From the NCBI GenBank assembly GCA_903858965.1, contig CAIOKY010000079.1, positions 1 through 37,466 of the forward strand: DNA of 37,466 nucleotides, in the 5' to 3' direction. Within the stretch, counting starts at the first letter, position 1. Every line of letters starts with the position of its first letter. Positions 9,485-17,569 of the stretch are shown piece by piece. Below the pieces are notes generated by a model. The model saw only the letters and a list, made by a program, of their open reading frames with translations, was not told the origin of the DNA and did not search any database. Both the position numbers and the translations under genes were made by a program. Source of the DNA: an uncultured Nitrosomonadales bacterium (GTDB lineage Bacteria > Pseudomonadota > Gammaproteobacteria > Burkholderiales > Gallionellaceae).

Positions 9485-11265
9485 ATAAAATACCACAGCC
9501 AACCAGGCTGGCTTACCTGAGTTTGGTTCTGGCCGGGCTGATGATGGCCTTGCCTTTTCTGCACTACCGTCATGAGAATCCGATAACCGCATTCGATCAA
9601 GAGTGGTGGAGCGCCATGTTGGGAGTGTTGGCGCTCTTGCCGTTGATGGTACGCGATTTCCGGCAACCACTGGAAGTTCCGCGTATCGCGCAATTGCCGG
9701 TCGCGTTGATCGTTATCCTGCTGTTGCAGCTGTCGTTGAGCGAGATCGCTTATTTTGATCAGGCATTGCTTTATATTTTGTATCTGCTGTTCGCTGCCTT
9801 GTTGATGTTGTTGGGAGCGTGGTTACGTGCCTGTTTCGGTATCCAGAAGCTGTCCGCAGTATTGGCGTTTGCATTACTGGTCGGCTCGGAACTGAATGCC
9901 CTGATAGCCGTGCTGCAGCATTACCAGTGGCATACGCCGCTGGATGAGTTTGTCGTGATGCAAATTTCCACTGTCGTGTATGGAAATCTGGCACAACCCA
10001 ATCATTTCGCCAACTACATTGCGCTGGGACTGATCTCCCTGGGCCTGTTATTTCAACAGCGCAAGCTGAAATCGCACTATGTGATTCTGCTGGCGGCACC
10101 ACTTCTATTTGCGATGACGCTGAGCGGTTCGCGAAGTTCATGGCTGTATTTGTTGATGATGACCGGCTTGGCGTGGTTGTCAGCGCGGCGCGATGGGTCG
10201 CTGCGGCCGCTGTTGCGCTATAGCGTGCTGGTGGTTGCCGGGTTTGGATTGATGCATCTGGTCGTGCAAATGCTGTTCATGATCGGAGCGGATAGCGGCA
10301 CAAATACCGTACAGCGCATGCTGGCTTATAGCGGCGGCGGGGATACCAACGGCAGTATTCGTTTGTATCTGTGGCATGAAGCGTCATTGATTTTCATGCA
10401 ATCGCCATTGCTGGGAGTCGGCTTCGGCCAATTCGCCTGGCATCACTTCCAGATGCTGCCGTTGTTACGGGCAGGCAATATTTTCGGCTTTTACAATAAT
10501 GCTCATAGTCTTGTTTTCCAGCTCGCCGCAGAAACGGGCATTGCGGGGTTGCTGGCTTTGTTTGCATCGCTGGGTGTTTGGTTTTACGGCCTTCGCCGTG
10601 CGCCGCCAGGTGCGGCACATTGGTGGGGTTATGCCGTATTGGGCGTGCTGGCGATCCATAGCCTGCTCGAATATCCATTGTGGTATACCTATTTTCTGGC
10701 GGTCGCAGCGCTTATGCTGGGGGCATTCGATGAAACACGCTATCGTTTGACCCGCCCGAGTTTCTGGCGACTGTCGCTGGTGATAATATTGCTGCTGGGC
10801 CTGTTAACTTTGCTGCAGCTGCACAGCAGTTATCAGCAACTGAAAGATACTTTGGCGATACGCCCTGTCGGCGGCAACGTCGAAGAAGCTTTCCAGCGTA
10901 CCCGCGAAGGCCTGGCTGCGGCGCACGGCGGTTTGCTGCTGCCTTATGCCGAGATGCTGATCGTTTCATACTCCGAGGTAAATGCCGACCACATCAAGCA
11001 AAAAATTGCCTTGGGGACCAATGCAATGCACTTTGACCCGATAGCGCCGGTGGTTTACCGGCAGGCATTTTTCCTGGCGCAGGATGGCCAGCTGGAATCG
11101 GCCAAACAACTCTTGGAGCAGGCCATCTGGTCATACCCGGACAATAATGACGCACATGCACTATTGCAAAATTTGGCGGAGAAAGACCCCGCGCACTTTT
11201 CGCCTCTGCTAGAATTCGCCCTCCAAAAAGAACAGGAGCGCGCCCGTGCAGTTCGTCAGCAATAA
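9478..11265 (+). CDS. O-antigen ligase / PglL-like O-oligosaccharyltransferase (Wzy_C family)
   Basis: 595 aa polytopic; QPNHFANYIALGLISLGLL, LSGSRSSWLYLL, FYNNAHSLVFQLAAETGIAG, ALLEYPLWYTYFL-type motifs. GTG start overlaps the upstream stop. Confidence 0.85.
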   Translation: MLNKIPQPTRLAYLSLVLAGLMMALPFLHYRHENPITAFDQEWWSAMLGVLALLPLMVRDFRQPLEVPRIAQLPVALIVILLLQLSLSEIAYFDQALLYILYLLFAALLMLLGAWLRACFGIQKLSAVLAFALLVGSELNALIAVLQHYQWHTPLDEFVVMQISTVVYGNLAQPNHFANYIALGLISLGLLFQQRKLKSHYVILLAAPLLFAMTLSGSRSSWLYLLMMTGLAWLSARRDGSLRPLLRYSVLVVAGFGLMHLVVQMLFMIGADSGTNTVQRMLAYSGGGDTNGSIRLYLWHEASLIFMQSPLLGVGFGQFAWHHFQMLPLLRAGNIFGFYNNAHSLVFQLAAETGIAGLLALFASLGVWFYGLRRAPPGAAHWWGYAVLGVLAIHSLLEYPLWYTYFLAVAALMLGAFDETRYRLTRPSFWRLSLVIILLLGLLTLLQLHSSYQQLKDTLAIRPVGGNVEEAFQRTREGLAAAHGGLLLPYAEMLIVSYSEVNADHIKQKIALGTNAMHFDPIAPVVYRQAFFLAQDGQLESAKQLLEQAIWSYPDNNDAHALLQNLAEKDPAHFSPLLEFALQKEQERARAVRQQ

Positions 11266-11656
11266 TATCCTCCCCATTTCCATTGCCGTGATCAGCGGCA
11301 TCATGCTGTTGTGGTCGTTGTTCGGCAATCGTTTCCGGGGTATCAAAGAAGTGGATTCTGTGGCGGCGTTACAGCTCATCAACCACAAGAACGCGGTCGT
11401 GTTGGATGTGCGCGAGCCCGGTGAATATGATGCTGGGCATGTGTTGAACGCAAAATTGCTCCCGTTGGGCAAGCTCAAGGAACGCATGGGAGAACTGGAA
11501 AAATACAGGGAACAGCCCATCGTGGTAGTGTGCCGCAGCGGCAATCGTTCCGGTACAGCTTGTTTTATGTTGGGCAAGCAAGGCTTCAGCCAGGTTTATA
11601 ACTTGGCGGGCGGGGTGCAGGCATGGCAAAAATCCAGTTTGCCGCTGGAGAAATAA
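11246..11656 (+). CDS. Membrane-anchored rhodanese-like protein
   Basis: N-terminal TM, VLDVREPGEYDAGHVLNAKLLPLGKL, VVVCRSGNRSGTACFML. GTG start. Confidence 0.92.
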   Translation: MQFVSNNILPISIAVISGIMLLWSLFGNRFRGIKEVDSVAALQLINHKNAVVLDVREPGEYDAGHVLNAKLLPLGKLKERMGELEKYREQPIVVVCRSGNRSGTACFMLGKQGFSQVYNLAGGVQAWQKSSLPLEK

Positions 11657-11658
11657 GC

Positions 11659-11928
11659 ATGGCGAAAGTATTGATGTACAGTACCGCTGTATGTCCCTAT
11701 TGCATTCGTGCCGAGCAGTTGTTGAAGCGTAAAGGCGTGCAAGAGATCGAGAAAATACGCGTCGATTTGCAGCCCGAGTTACGTGTTGCGATGATGGAAA
11801 AAACCGGACGGCGTACCGTGCCGCAAATTTACATCAACGGCGAATATGTCGGCGGCTATGATGATTTGGCCGCGCTCGATCGGGCGGGCGGGTTAGACTC
11901 GTTGCTGGCAAGACCCGGATCTCATTAG
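11659..11928 (+). CDS. grxC: Glutaredoxin 3
   Basis: MAKVLMYSTAVCPYCIRAEQLLKRKGVQEIEKIRVD...RRTVPQIYINGEYVGGYDDLAALDRAGGLD. ATG at 11659; track start 11623 lies in the rhodanese gene. Confidence 0.95.
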   Translation: MAKVLMYSTAVCPYCIRAEQLLKRKGVQEIEKIRVDLQPELRVAMMEKTGRRTVPQIYINGEYVGGYDDLAALDRAGGLDSLLARPGSH

Positions 11929-11964
11929 CATACAGATAAAAACAATATTTCAAGGAAAACAATT

Positions 11965-12432
11965 ATGACCGATGCGGCACAGGAAAATAAGCGGCCAGCT
12001 TTTACGCTGGACAAAATCTATGTGAAGGACCTTTCTCTGGAGATTCCCCATGCCCCGCGCATTTTTATGGAGCGTGACAATTTGCAAATGGATGTGCAGT
12101 TGCATACCCAGGCAGCGTCGGTTCAAGAAAATCTGTACGAGGTCGTGGTGATGGCTACCGTCACATCCAGGATAGGCGAAAAGGTGTTGTTCCTGATCGA
12201 GGCCAAGCAGGCGGGCATATTCCACATAAGCAATTTACCGGCCGGGGAATTGGAGCCGGTGCTGGCGGTGATGTGCCCGAATATTCTATTCCCATATTTG
12301 CGCGCCATTGTTTCCGATGTATCGGTGCGTGGTGGCTTTGCGCCGGTATTGTTGAATCCGATCAATTTCGAAGAACTGTATCAGCAGCAAAGACAGCAGG
12401 CGCTGGCAGCCGCATCAACGACTACGCATTGA
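11965..12432 (+). CDS. secB: Protein-export chaperone SecB
   Basis: FTLDKIYVKDLSLEIPHAPRIF...VVMATVTSRIGEKVLFLIEAKQAGIF...CPNILFPYLRAIVSDVSVRGGFAPVLLNPINFEELY. Confidence 0.97.
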   Translation: MTDAAQENKRPAFTLDKIYVKDLSLEIPHAPRIFMERDNLQMDVQLHTQAASVQENLYEVVVMATVTSRIGEKVLFLIEAKQAGIFHISNLPAGELEPVLAVMCPNILFPYLRAIVSDVSVRGGFAPVLLNPINFEELYQQQRQQALAAASTTTH

Positions 12433-12885
12433 ATGAACTTGCCAACTGTTTCCAGTTTGTTGGTCCTGTTTGCGTTCCTTCTGGGCACGGGTGCCGTTCA
12501 TGCTGTTGAATATGTGTCGGTCAGCGAAAGCAGCGCGATACTGTACGACGCGCCTTCGACCAAGGCGAAAAAACTGTTCGTTGTGAATCGTTATATGCCT
12601 TTCGAACAAATCGTCACACTGGACGGTTGGGTCAAAGTGCGTGACCGTTCGGGAGGTTTGTATTGGGTGGAACAACATGCGTTGAGCAACAAGCGTTATG
12701 TGTTCGCACTGTTGCCGATGGTTGATATACGTGCAGAACCCGATCTTGCCGCTACGCGCTTGTTTCAGGTGCGCCAGCAGATAGCGTTGGAATATCTTGA
12801 GTCCACGGGTACCGGTTGGATCAAGGTGCGTCATCAGGATGGGGATGTCGGGTATGTGCGCACCACCGAAGTGTGGGGCGGCTGA
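12433..12885 (+). CDS. SH3 domain-containing protein
   Basis: 150 aa, signal peptide, two SH3b-like segments (SSAILYDAPSTKAKKLFVVNRYMPFEQIVTLDGWVKVRDRSG; DIRAEPDLAATRLFQVRQQIALEYLESTGTGWIKVRHQDGDVGYV). Confidence 0.85.
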   Translation: MNLPTVSSLLVLFAFLLGTGAVHAVEYVSVSESSAILYDAPSTKAKKLFVVNRYMPFEQIVTLDGWVKVRDRSGGLYWVEQHALSNKRYVFALLPMVDIRAEPDLAATRLFQVRQQIALEYLESTGTGWIKVRHQDGDVGYVRTTEVWGG

Positions 12886-12980
12886 CTTTAGTTTTTTGCC
12901 GGTGGATTGTACTCCCCGCCATTCCTTCGATCGAGCCCGCAGGCTAGTCAGACTTTCGCAAGGGAACTCGGATAACTGAT

Positions 12981-13976
12981 ATGAATATTACAATTGTCGG
13001 CGCGGGAGCATGGGGAACAGCGCTTGCCATCAGTTTGGCTCCCAACCATAGCGTTACGCTGTGGGCGCGGGATGCCGCACAAATCAAGGCGATGCGTTCA
13101 ACGCGCTTGAACAAACGTTATCTCCCGGATATCGTGCTGCCGGCCAATTTCGAATTGAGCGCGGATCTTCCTGCTGCATTGGCTGCCGCCGAATTGGTGA
13201 TCATCGCGTTACCGACAGCGGCATTGCGCTCCGCTTTGCAACAGCTTGCACAATCCTCGCGCCGTTTCGGCGTGGTTTGGGCATGCAAAGGTTTCGAGGC
13301 GGAAACGTCGCAATTGCCGCATCAAGTAGTTGCCGAAGTGTTGCCGGCAGATTTTCCCTGCGGGGTGCTATCCGGCCCCAGTTTTGCCCAGGAGGTCGCC
13401 CGCGGATCGCCCACTGCACTGACATTTGCTTCTACTGACGAAGAGTTTGCCCGCAACACGGCGCAAACACTGCATCATGCGCGTCTGCGCATCTATCCCA
13501 GCAGCGATGTGATCGGAGTGGAAGTCGGCGGCGCAGTGAAGAATGTGATGGCGATCGCCGCGGGTATTTGCGATGGCATGGGGCTGGGCCATAACGCGCG
13601 CGCCGCTTTGTTGACGCGGGGTCTGGCCGAGATAACCCGGCTCGGACTGAAGCTCGGCGGACGACCCGAAACGCTGGGCGGCTTATCCGGCCTGGGGGAT
13701 TTGATCCTGACCTGTACCGGCGATTTGTCGCGCAACCGCCAGGTCGGTTTGCTGTTGGCCCAACAACACGACTTGCCGGAAATCCTGCGCAGGCTCAAGC
13801 ATGTTGCCGAAGGTGTCTACACCGTGCGTGAAGTTCATCATCTGGCGCAAAAACTCGATGTTGCGATGCCTATTTGCGAAGCGGTATACCGCATTCTGTA
13901 CGAGAATATTCCGCCTGCAGAGATGGTTGTAGAACTGTTGAATCGTGCACCGAATCTGGAATTCAACGGTGTTTGA
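12981..13976 (+). CDS. gpsA: Glycerol-3-phosphate dehydrogenase [NAD(P)+]
   Basis: MNITIVGAGAWGTALAISLA...GVLSGPSFAQEVARGSPTALTFAS...EVGGAVKNVMAIAAGICDGMGLGHNARAALLTRGLAEI...LSGLGDLILTCTGDLSRNRQVG. Confidence 0.97.
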   Translation: MNITIVGAGAWGTALAISLAPNHSVTLWARDAAQIKAMRSTRLNKRYLPDIVLPANFELSADLPAALAAAELVIIALPTAALRSALQQLAQSSRRFGVVWACKGFEAETSQLPHQVVAEVLPADFPCGVLSGPSFAQEVARGSPTALTFASTDEEFARNTAQTLHHARLRIYPSSDVIGVEVGGAVKNVMAIAAGICDGMGLGHNARAALLTRGLAEITRLGLKLGGRPETLGGLSGLGDLILTCTGDLSRNRQVGLLLAQQHDLPEILRRLKHVAEGVYTVREVHHLAQKLDVAMPICEAVYRILYENIPPAEMVVELLNRAPNLEFNGV

Positions 13977-13977
13977 T

Positions 13978-14676
13978 CTAGCCGGACATTTTTCTGCGAA
14001 ATAACAAATCCCACACCCCGTGTCCCAGGCGTATGCCGCGTTGTTCGAACTTCGTAAGGGGACGATAATCCGGTCGCGGTGCATAATCCACCGCGGTGTT
14101 CTCCAAGAGTGGCTCGGCACCCAAAACTGCCAGCACTTGTTCGGCGTAATCCTGCCAGTCTGTCGCGACATGGATGTACGCGCCGGGTTTGAGTTTCTGC
14201 ACCAGTTGGGCGATGAACGGTGCCTGGATCAAACGGCGCTTGTTATGGCGTGCCTTGTGCCAGGGATCGGGAAAAAAGATATGCACGCCGTCCAGTGTGT
14301 TGGCTCCTATCATGTCACGCAGCACCTCCACGGCATCATGCTGAATGATGCGAACATTGGCAATGTGCTGTGCGTCGACCAGCTTGAGCAGATTCCCCAC
14401 GCCCGGCGTATGCACCTCAAGCGAGAGGTAATCGTTTTCAGGATGGTTGCGCGCAATGGTCGCGGTGCTGTCGCCCATGCCGAAGCCGATTTCCAGTATC
14501 TTCGGAGCGATGCGTCCGAAGGCCAGAGTGAGATCGAGCGGTTGTGCGGCATACTGAATGCCGAAGCGCGGCAGCAGCGTCTCGCAGGCACGCTGCTGTG
14601 CCGGTGAGACACGTCCCTGGCGCAATACAAAGCTGCGGATATGTCGTTTGCTGAGATCGGTCGTATTGGTCATCAA
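13978..14676 (-). CDS. trmB: tRNA (guanine-N7-)-methyltransferase
   Basis: [20 protein letters not shown]...[38 protein letters not shown]...[19 protein letters not shown]. Confidence 0.96.
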   Translation of the reverse strand: MMTNTTDLSKRHIRSFVLRQGRVSPAQQRACETLLPRFGIQYAAQPLDLTLAFGRIAPKILEIGFGMGDSTATIARNHPENDYLSLEVHTPGVGNLLKLVDAQHIANVRIIQHDAVEVLRDMIGANTLDGVHIFFPDPWHKARHNKRRLIQAPFIAQLVQKLKPGAYIHVATDWQDYAEQVLAVLGAEPLLENTAVDYAPRPDYRPLTKFEQRGIRLGHGVWDLLFRRKMSG

Positions 14677-14711
14677 TTTATTTCAGGCCGTTCACGGTGA
14701 TAGCAAGCGAG

Positions 14712-15506
14712 TTAGCTGTGTGTCGAGCCTATGGTGCCTGCCGTTGGTGAACTCGGGCTGGCGCTGTAGAATTTTTTCGGCATGCGCCCGGCCAGAAACG
14801 CGCTGCGACCGGCTTCCACCGACAGCTTCATTGCGCTTGCCATCAACACGGGTTGTCGAGCGCCGGCTATCGCGGTGTTCATCAGTACGCCAGCGCAGCC
14901 CAGCTCCATCGCAATGGCCGCATCAGAAGCCGTACCTACACCCGCATCCACGATCACCGGGACCTGTACACGCTCCATGATGAGTTGCAGATTCCACGGA
15001 TTGAGTATGCCCATGCCCGAGCCGATCAGCGAAGCGAGCGGCATGATCGCCACGCAGCCGATGTCTTCCAGTTGCTTGGCGACAATCGGGTCGTCGGAGG
15101 TATACACCATCACCTGAAATCCCTCTGCCACCAGCGTCTTCGAGGCGGCGATAGTCTCGATCACGTTGGGATATAGCGATTCGGGGTCGCCCAGCACTTC
15201 AAGTTTTACCAGGCTGTGACCATCCAGCAACTCGCGCGCGAGCCGCAAAGTGCGCACTGCATCCTCGGCGCTGTAACAGCCTGCCGTGTTGGGCAGCAGG
15301 GTATATTTCGAAGGCGGCAATATCTCCAGCAGACTCGGTTCGTTTGGGTTTTGCCCGATGTTGCTGCGCCGGATCGCGACCGTGATGATCTCCGAACCGC
15401 TGGCTTCGACGGCCGCCTTGGTCTCGGCGAAATCCTTGTATTTTCCTGTACCCACCAGCAGGCGGGAGTTATAACTCTTGCCCGCGATAATTAGTTTGTC
15501 GTTCAT
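14712..15506 (-). CDS. thiG: Thiazole synthase
   Basis: [22 protein letters not shown]...[21 protein letters not shown]...[42 protein letters not shown]. Confidence 0.97.
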   Translation of the reverse strand: MNDKLIIAGKSYNSRLLVGTGKYKDFAETKAAVEASGSEIITVAIRRSNIGQNPNEPSLLEILPPSKYTLLPNTAGCYSAEDAVRTLRLARELLDGHSLVKLEVLGDPESLYPNVIETIAASKTLVAEGFQVMVYTSDDPIVAKQLEDIGCVAIMPLASLIGSGMGILNPWNLQLIMERVQVPVIVDAGVGTASDAAIAMELGCAGVLMNTAIAGARQPVLMASAMKLSVEAGRSAFLAGRMPKKFYSASPSSPTAGTIGSTHS

Positions 15507-15559
15507 TGATGCGTTCCTGTCTATTCGATTGTCGCGTAGTATGGTGACTTAGACTGCGG

Positions 15560-15769
15560 TTAGCCACCGCCAACAGCGACGACGACTTCCAGCTTGTCGC
15601 CATCCGCCAGTTGCTGGGTGGAAAAAGAACTGCGTGGCACAATCTCACCGTTGCGTTCGAGAGCAATGCGCTTGCCAACCAAACCCAGTTCTTCGATAAG
15701 TGTTGCAACACTAGTGAAATCGGGAAGCTGGCGAGATGCGCCGTTAATGCTGATGGTAATCACTTTCAT
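15560..15769 (-). CDS. thiS: Sulfur carrier protein ThiS
   Basis: Ubiquitin-like MKVITISINGASRQLPDFTSVATLIEELGLVGKRIALERNGEIVPRSSFSTQQLADGDKLEVVVAVGGG with the C-terminal Gly-Gly; adjacent to thiG. Confidence 0.95.
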   Translation of the reverse strand: MKVITISINGASRQLPDFTSVATLIEELGLVGKRIALERNGEIVPRSSFSTQQLADGDKLEVVVAVGGG

Positions 15770-15806
15770 TCTGTTGTTCGCTTACGGTAAAATGCGATGC
15801 TATCAC

Positions 15807-15843
15807 GCGGGTGTAGTTCAATGGTAGAACGGCAGCTTCCCAA
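15807..15843 (+). pseudogene. 5'-half fragment of tRNA-Gly(CCC); left repeat (attL-like)
   Basis: GCGGGTGTAGTTCAATGGTAGAACGGCAGCTTCCCAA, identical to nt 1-37 of the intact tRNA at 17494; identity stops at the end of the anticodon loop. Confidence 0.9.
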
Positions 15844-15965
15844 TTCGTTCGCCGTGGTCATTCACCACCCCAGTCCGTCCGCCTCTCCGCCGTTCCCTGA
15901 CAATTTCAATCAGATTTAGCCATATCGGTCTTCATTCCGGTCTCGCCCCATACCGATACCGTTCT

Positions 15966-15985
15966 GGACAGTGGTTTTACTGTCC
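15966..15985 (+). repeat. Perfect inverted repeat (hairpin) inside the element leader
   Basis: GGACAGT-GGTTTT-ACTGTCC, 7-bp perfect stem, 6-nt loop. Confidence 0.6.
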
Positions 15986-16453
15986 CAAACTATCTCCGAA
16001 CTGCTTCTTCACCCCGATAAATCGACAAAATCAGACCCGACGCAGCTAACGGTTTTCTTTTTTATTATATTAAGACAGGAAACAGTTATCTCCGGTGCCT
16101 TCATGTCCAAGCCGATTCGGGTTCCGGTAGTACGGAGATCAACCTAGGTGTTGCCAGATCGAGCCAGACGCCGTTGCCCTGTTGCCGAATAGGTAGGACA
16201 GTGCGCCACAGTGGGGAAGGTTTTGCCATCGAAACGCCTACGTCGAAGACCAGAGCGAAAATCCGCTGGAATTACCCCCGAGTTGCCATGAAAGTCTTAA
16301 CAGTTCGGGGAACAGTCGCTTAACAGCTTGGTTTGCCACTGCCTTTCACGGTACGTCGGCAGCTTCAATAGATTCGGATACGGTTTTTAAGATGTTGTCA
16401 TCTCAGGAGTGAGACGGGATGGTGTGCGTGAGTGGTCAAGAAAGGCATCGCAC

Positions 16454-16669
16454 ATGCAAACGCTGTCGGCAGAACAACAACAAAATCTCGTTGAGATCAT
16501 CAGCGAGGAATTTGGTACTGGCCTGACGTGTGATGAGTTTGCGGATGTGTTGCTTGGCTTACTTGAAGATATTTCCGGCTTCGAGACCATCTCGCCTGCC
16601 AAGGCAAATCAACTCATCAACCAACTCTGGAGAAAATACCATGCTCAAGAATCTGCTGAAAAAGAATGA
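16454..16669 (+). CDS. Small hypothetical protein, element ORF1
   Basis: MQTLSAEQQQNLVEIISEEFGTGLTCDEFADVLLGLLEDISGFETISPAKANQLINQLWRKYHAQESAEKE; ATG at 16454 preferred over the track's GTG at 16409; well-formed acidic helical protein. Confidence 0.6.
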   Translation: MQTLSAEQQQNLVEIISEEFGTGLTCDEFADVLLGLLEDISGFETISPAKANQLINQLWRKYHAQESAEKE

Positions 16670-16913
16670 TGCAACCAACGCAACGACAGGGGCCGATACC
16701 AAGGCAGAACCAGTCAAGAAAATCGACCTGACCAAGCCGCTTATCAAGGATGCCATTGCCCAAGGCAAGGCCATCATCAAGGATGGCAAATCCAAGGCCG
16801 ATGCTGCTCGTGCAATCTACGCAGTAATCAAAGACGAACCCAAGGAAGTCATCGTGGCTGCCTTCGTGGAAGGTGCAACGCTATCCTATCCAATAAGCGG
16901 CGTGGAGACCTGA
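16641..16913 (+). CDS. Small hypothetical protein, element ORF2 (possibly C-terminally truncated)
   Basis: MLKNLLKKNDATNATTGADTKAEPVKKIDLTKPLIKDAIAQGKAIIKDGKSKADAARAIYAVIKDEPKEVIVAAFVEGATLSYPISGVET; overlaps ORF1 by 29 nt; GGAG ~8 nt upstream of ATG. Confidence 0.6.
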   Translation: MLKNLLKKNDATNATTGADTKAEPVKKIDLTKPLIKDAIAQGKAIIKDGKSKADAARAIYAVIKDEPKEVIVAAFVEGATLSYPISGVET

Positions 16914-16945
16914 CATGGAAATATGTTAATGGAACTCTTATCAAT

Positions 16946-17278
16946 ATGACTTGGGATGCGAATTTGAAGAGAATTGGAGGGGATCCTGAGGCTATAAAGC
17001 ACGCAGATCGATTGACTATCATAAAAGGCAGCCCAATAAAAATACGTGGTTCTTTGACGCTCGATCACAGCAATACATTGCTTACAAGTGGCGAATGGTA
17101 CTTAAAGCTGCCAAAAAAGACACTAATTTCAGGCAGTGGAGATTGTAATCTTGGGTTGCGTGACTATTTGCTTGTTGAGGTAACTCCACCGAACGTTCAG
17201 GGCGAATCGGTATTCAACGCGACTTTCAATTGTAATGAGGGGAATGGCAGTATTACGGCGATCAGTTTGTCTAAGTGA
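16946..17278 (+). CDS. Hypothetical protein, element ORF3 (may be a 3' gene fragment)
   Basis: 110 aa MTWDANLKRIGGDPEAIKHADRLTIIKGSPIKIRGSLTLDHSN...; frame stays open upstream of the ATG through TWKYVNGTLIN, suggesting a lost 5' end. Confidence 0.45.
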   Translation: MTWDANLKRIGGDPEAIKHADRLTIIKGSPIKIRGSLTLDHSNTLLTSGEWYLKLPKKTLISGSGDCNLGLRDYLLVEVTPPNVQGESVFNATFNCNEGNGSITAISLSK

Positions 17279-17454
17279 GCTAAATTTAGGACGCTCTGTG
17301 TGGTCGGATTGTTGTAGCGATAGTTGCAGAAACTAAATGAGCAGCGAACCCAAAACTCGTACCACCTAAGTAACAAACTCAATCCTCAAACAGTATTTTC
17401 ACCGTAGAGGTCGCACTTTCTAACCACTGTAGGAAACCGTGGAAGACTGTCAAA

Positions 17455-17483
17455 TTGAATATTAATGACAACCCACGTAAAAT
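17455..17483 (+). promoter_or_regulatory. Element-borne sigma70-like promoter for the intact tRNA-Gly
   Basis: TTGAAT - 17 nt - TAAAAT, ending 10 nt before the tRNA 5' end at 17494. Confidence 0.6.
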
Positions 17484-17493
17484 CTAAATCGTC

Positions 17494-17567
17494 GCGGGTG
17501 TAGTTCAATGGTAGAACGGCAGCTTCCCAAGCTGCATACGAGGGTTCGATCCCCTTCACCCGCTCCA
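17494..17567 (+). tRNA. tRNA-Gly(CCC)
   Basis: Cloverleaf: GCGGGTG/CACCCGC acceptor, GTTC/GAAC D stem, GCAGC-TTCCCAA-GCTGC anticodon arm (CCC), GAGGG-TTCGATC-CCCTT T arm, encoded CCA. Confidence 0.95.
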
Positions 17568-17569
17568 GC

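Larger units (their letters stand above)
15807..17530 (+). mobile_element. Small integrase-less element/island bounded by a 37-bp tRNA-Gly direct repeat (outer limits include both repeat copies)
   Basis: Perfect 37-bp direct repeat at 15807-15843 and 17494-17530; interior unrelated to flanking housekeeping genes; no integrase or transposase ORF; composition shifts inside, with an AT-rich right part. Confidence 0.75.

Noticed and set aside
15807-17567. Group I intron in the tRNA-Gly anticodon loop
   Set aside because: A tRNA intron would leave a 5' exon then a 3' exon only. Here the 5' half is duplicated so the right copy is a complete tRNA, which fits integration or duplication rather than splicing. 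I also found no second 3' half near the stub.
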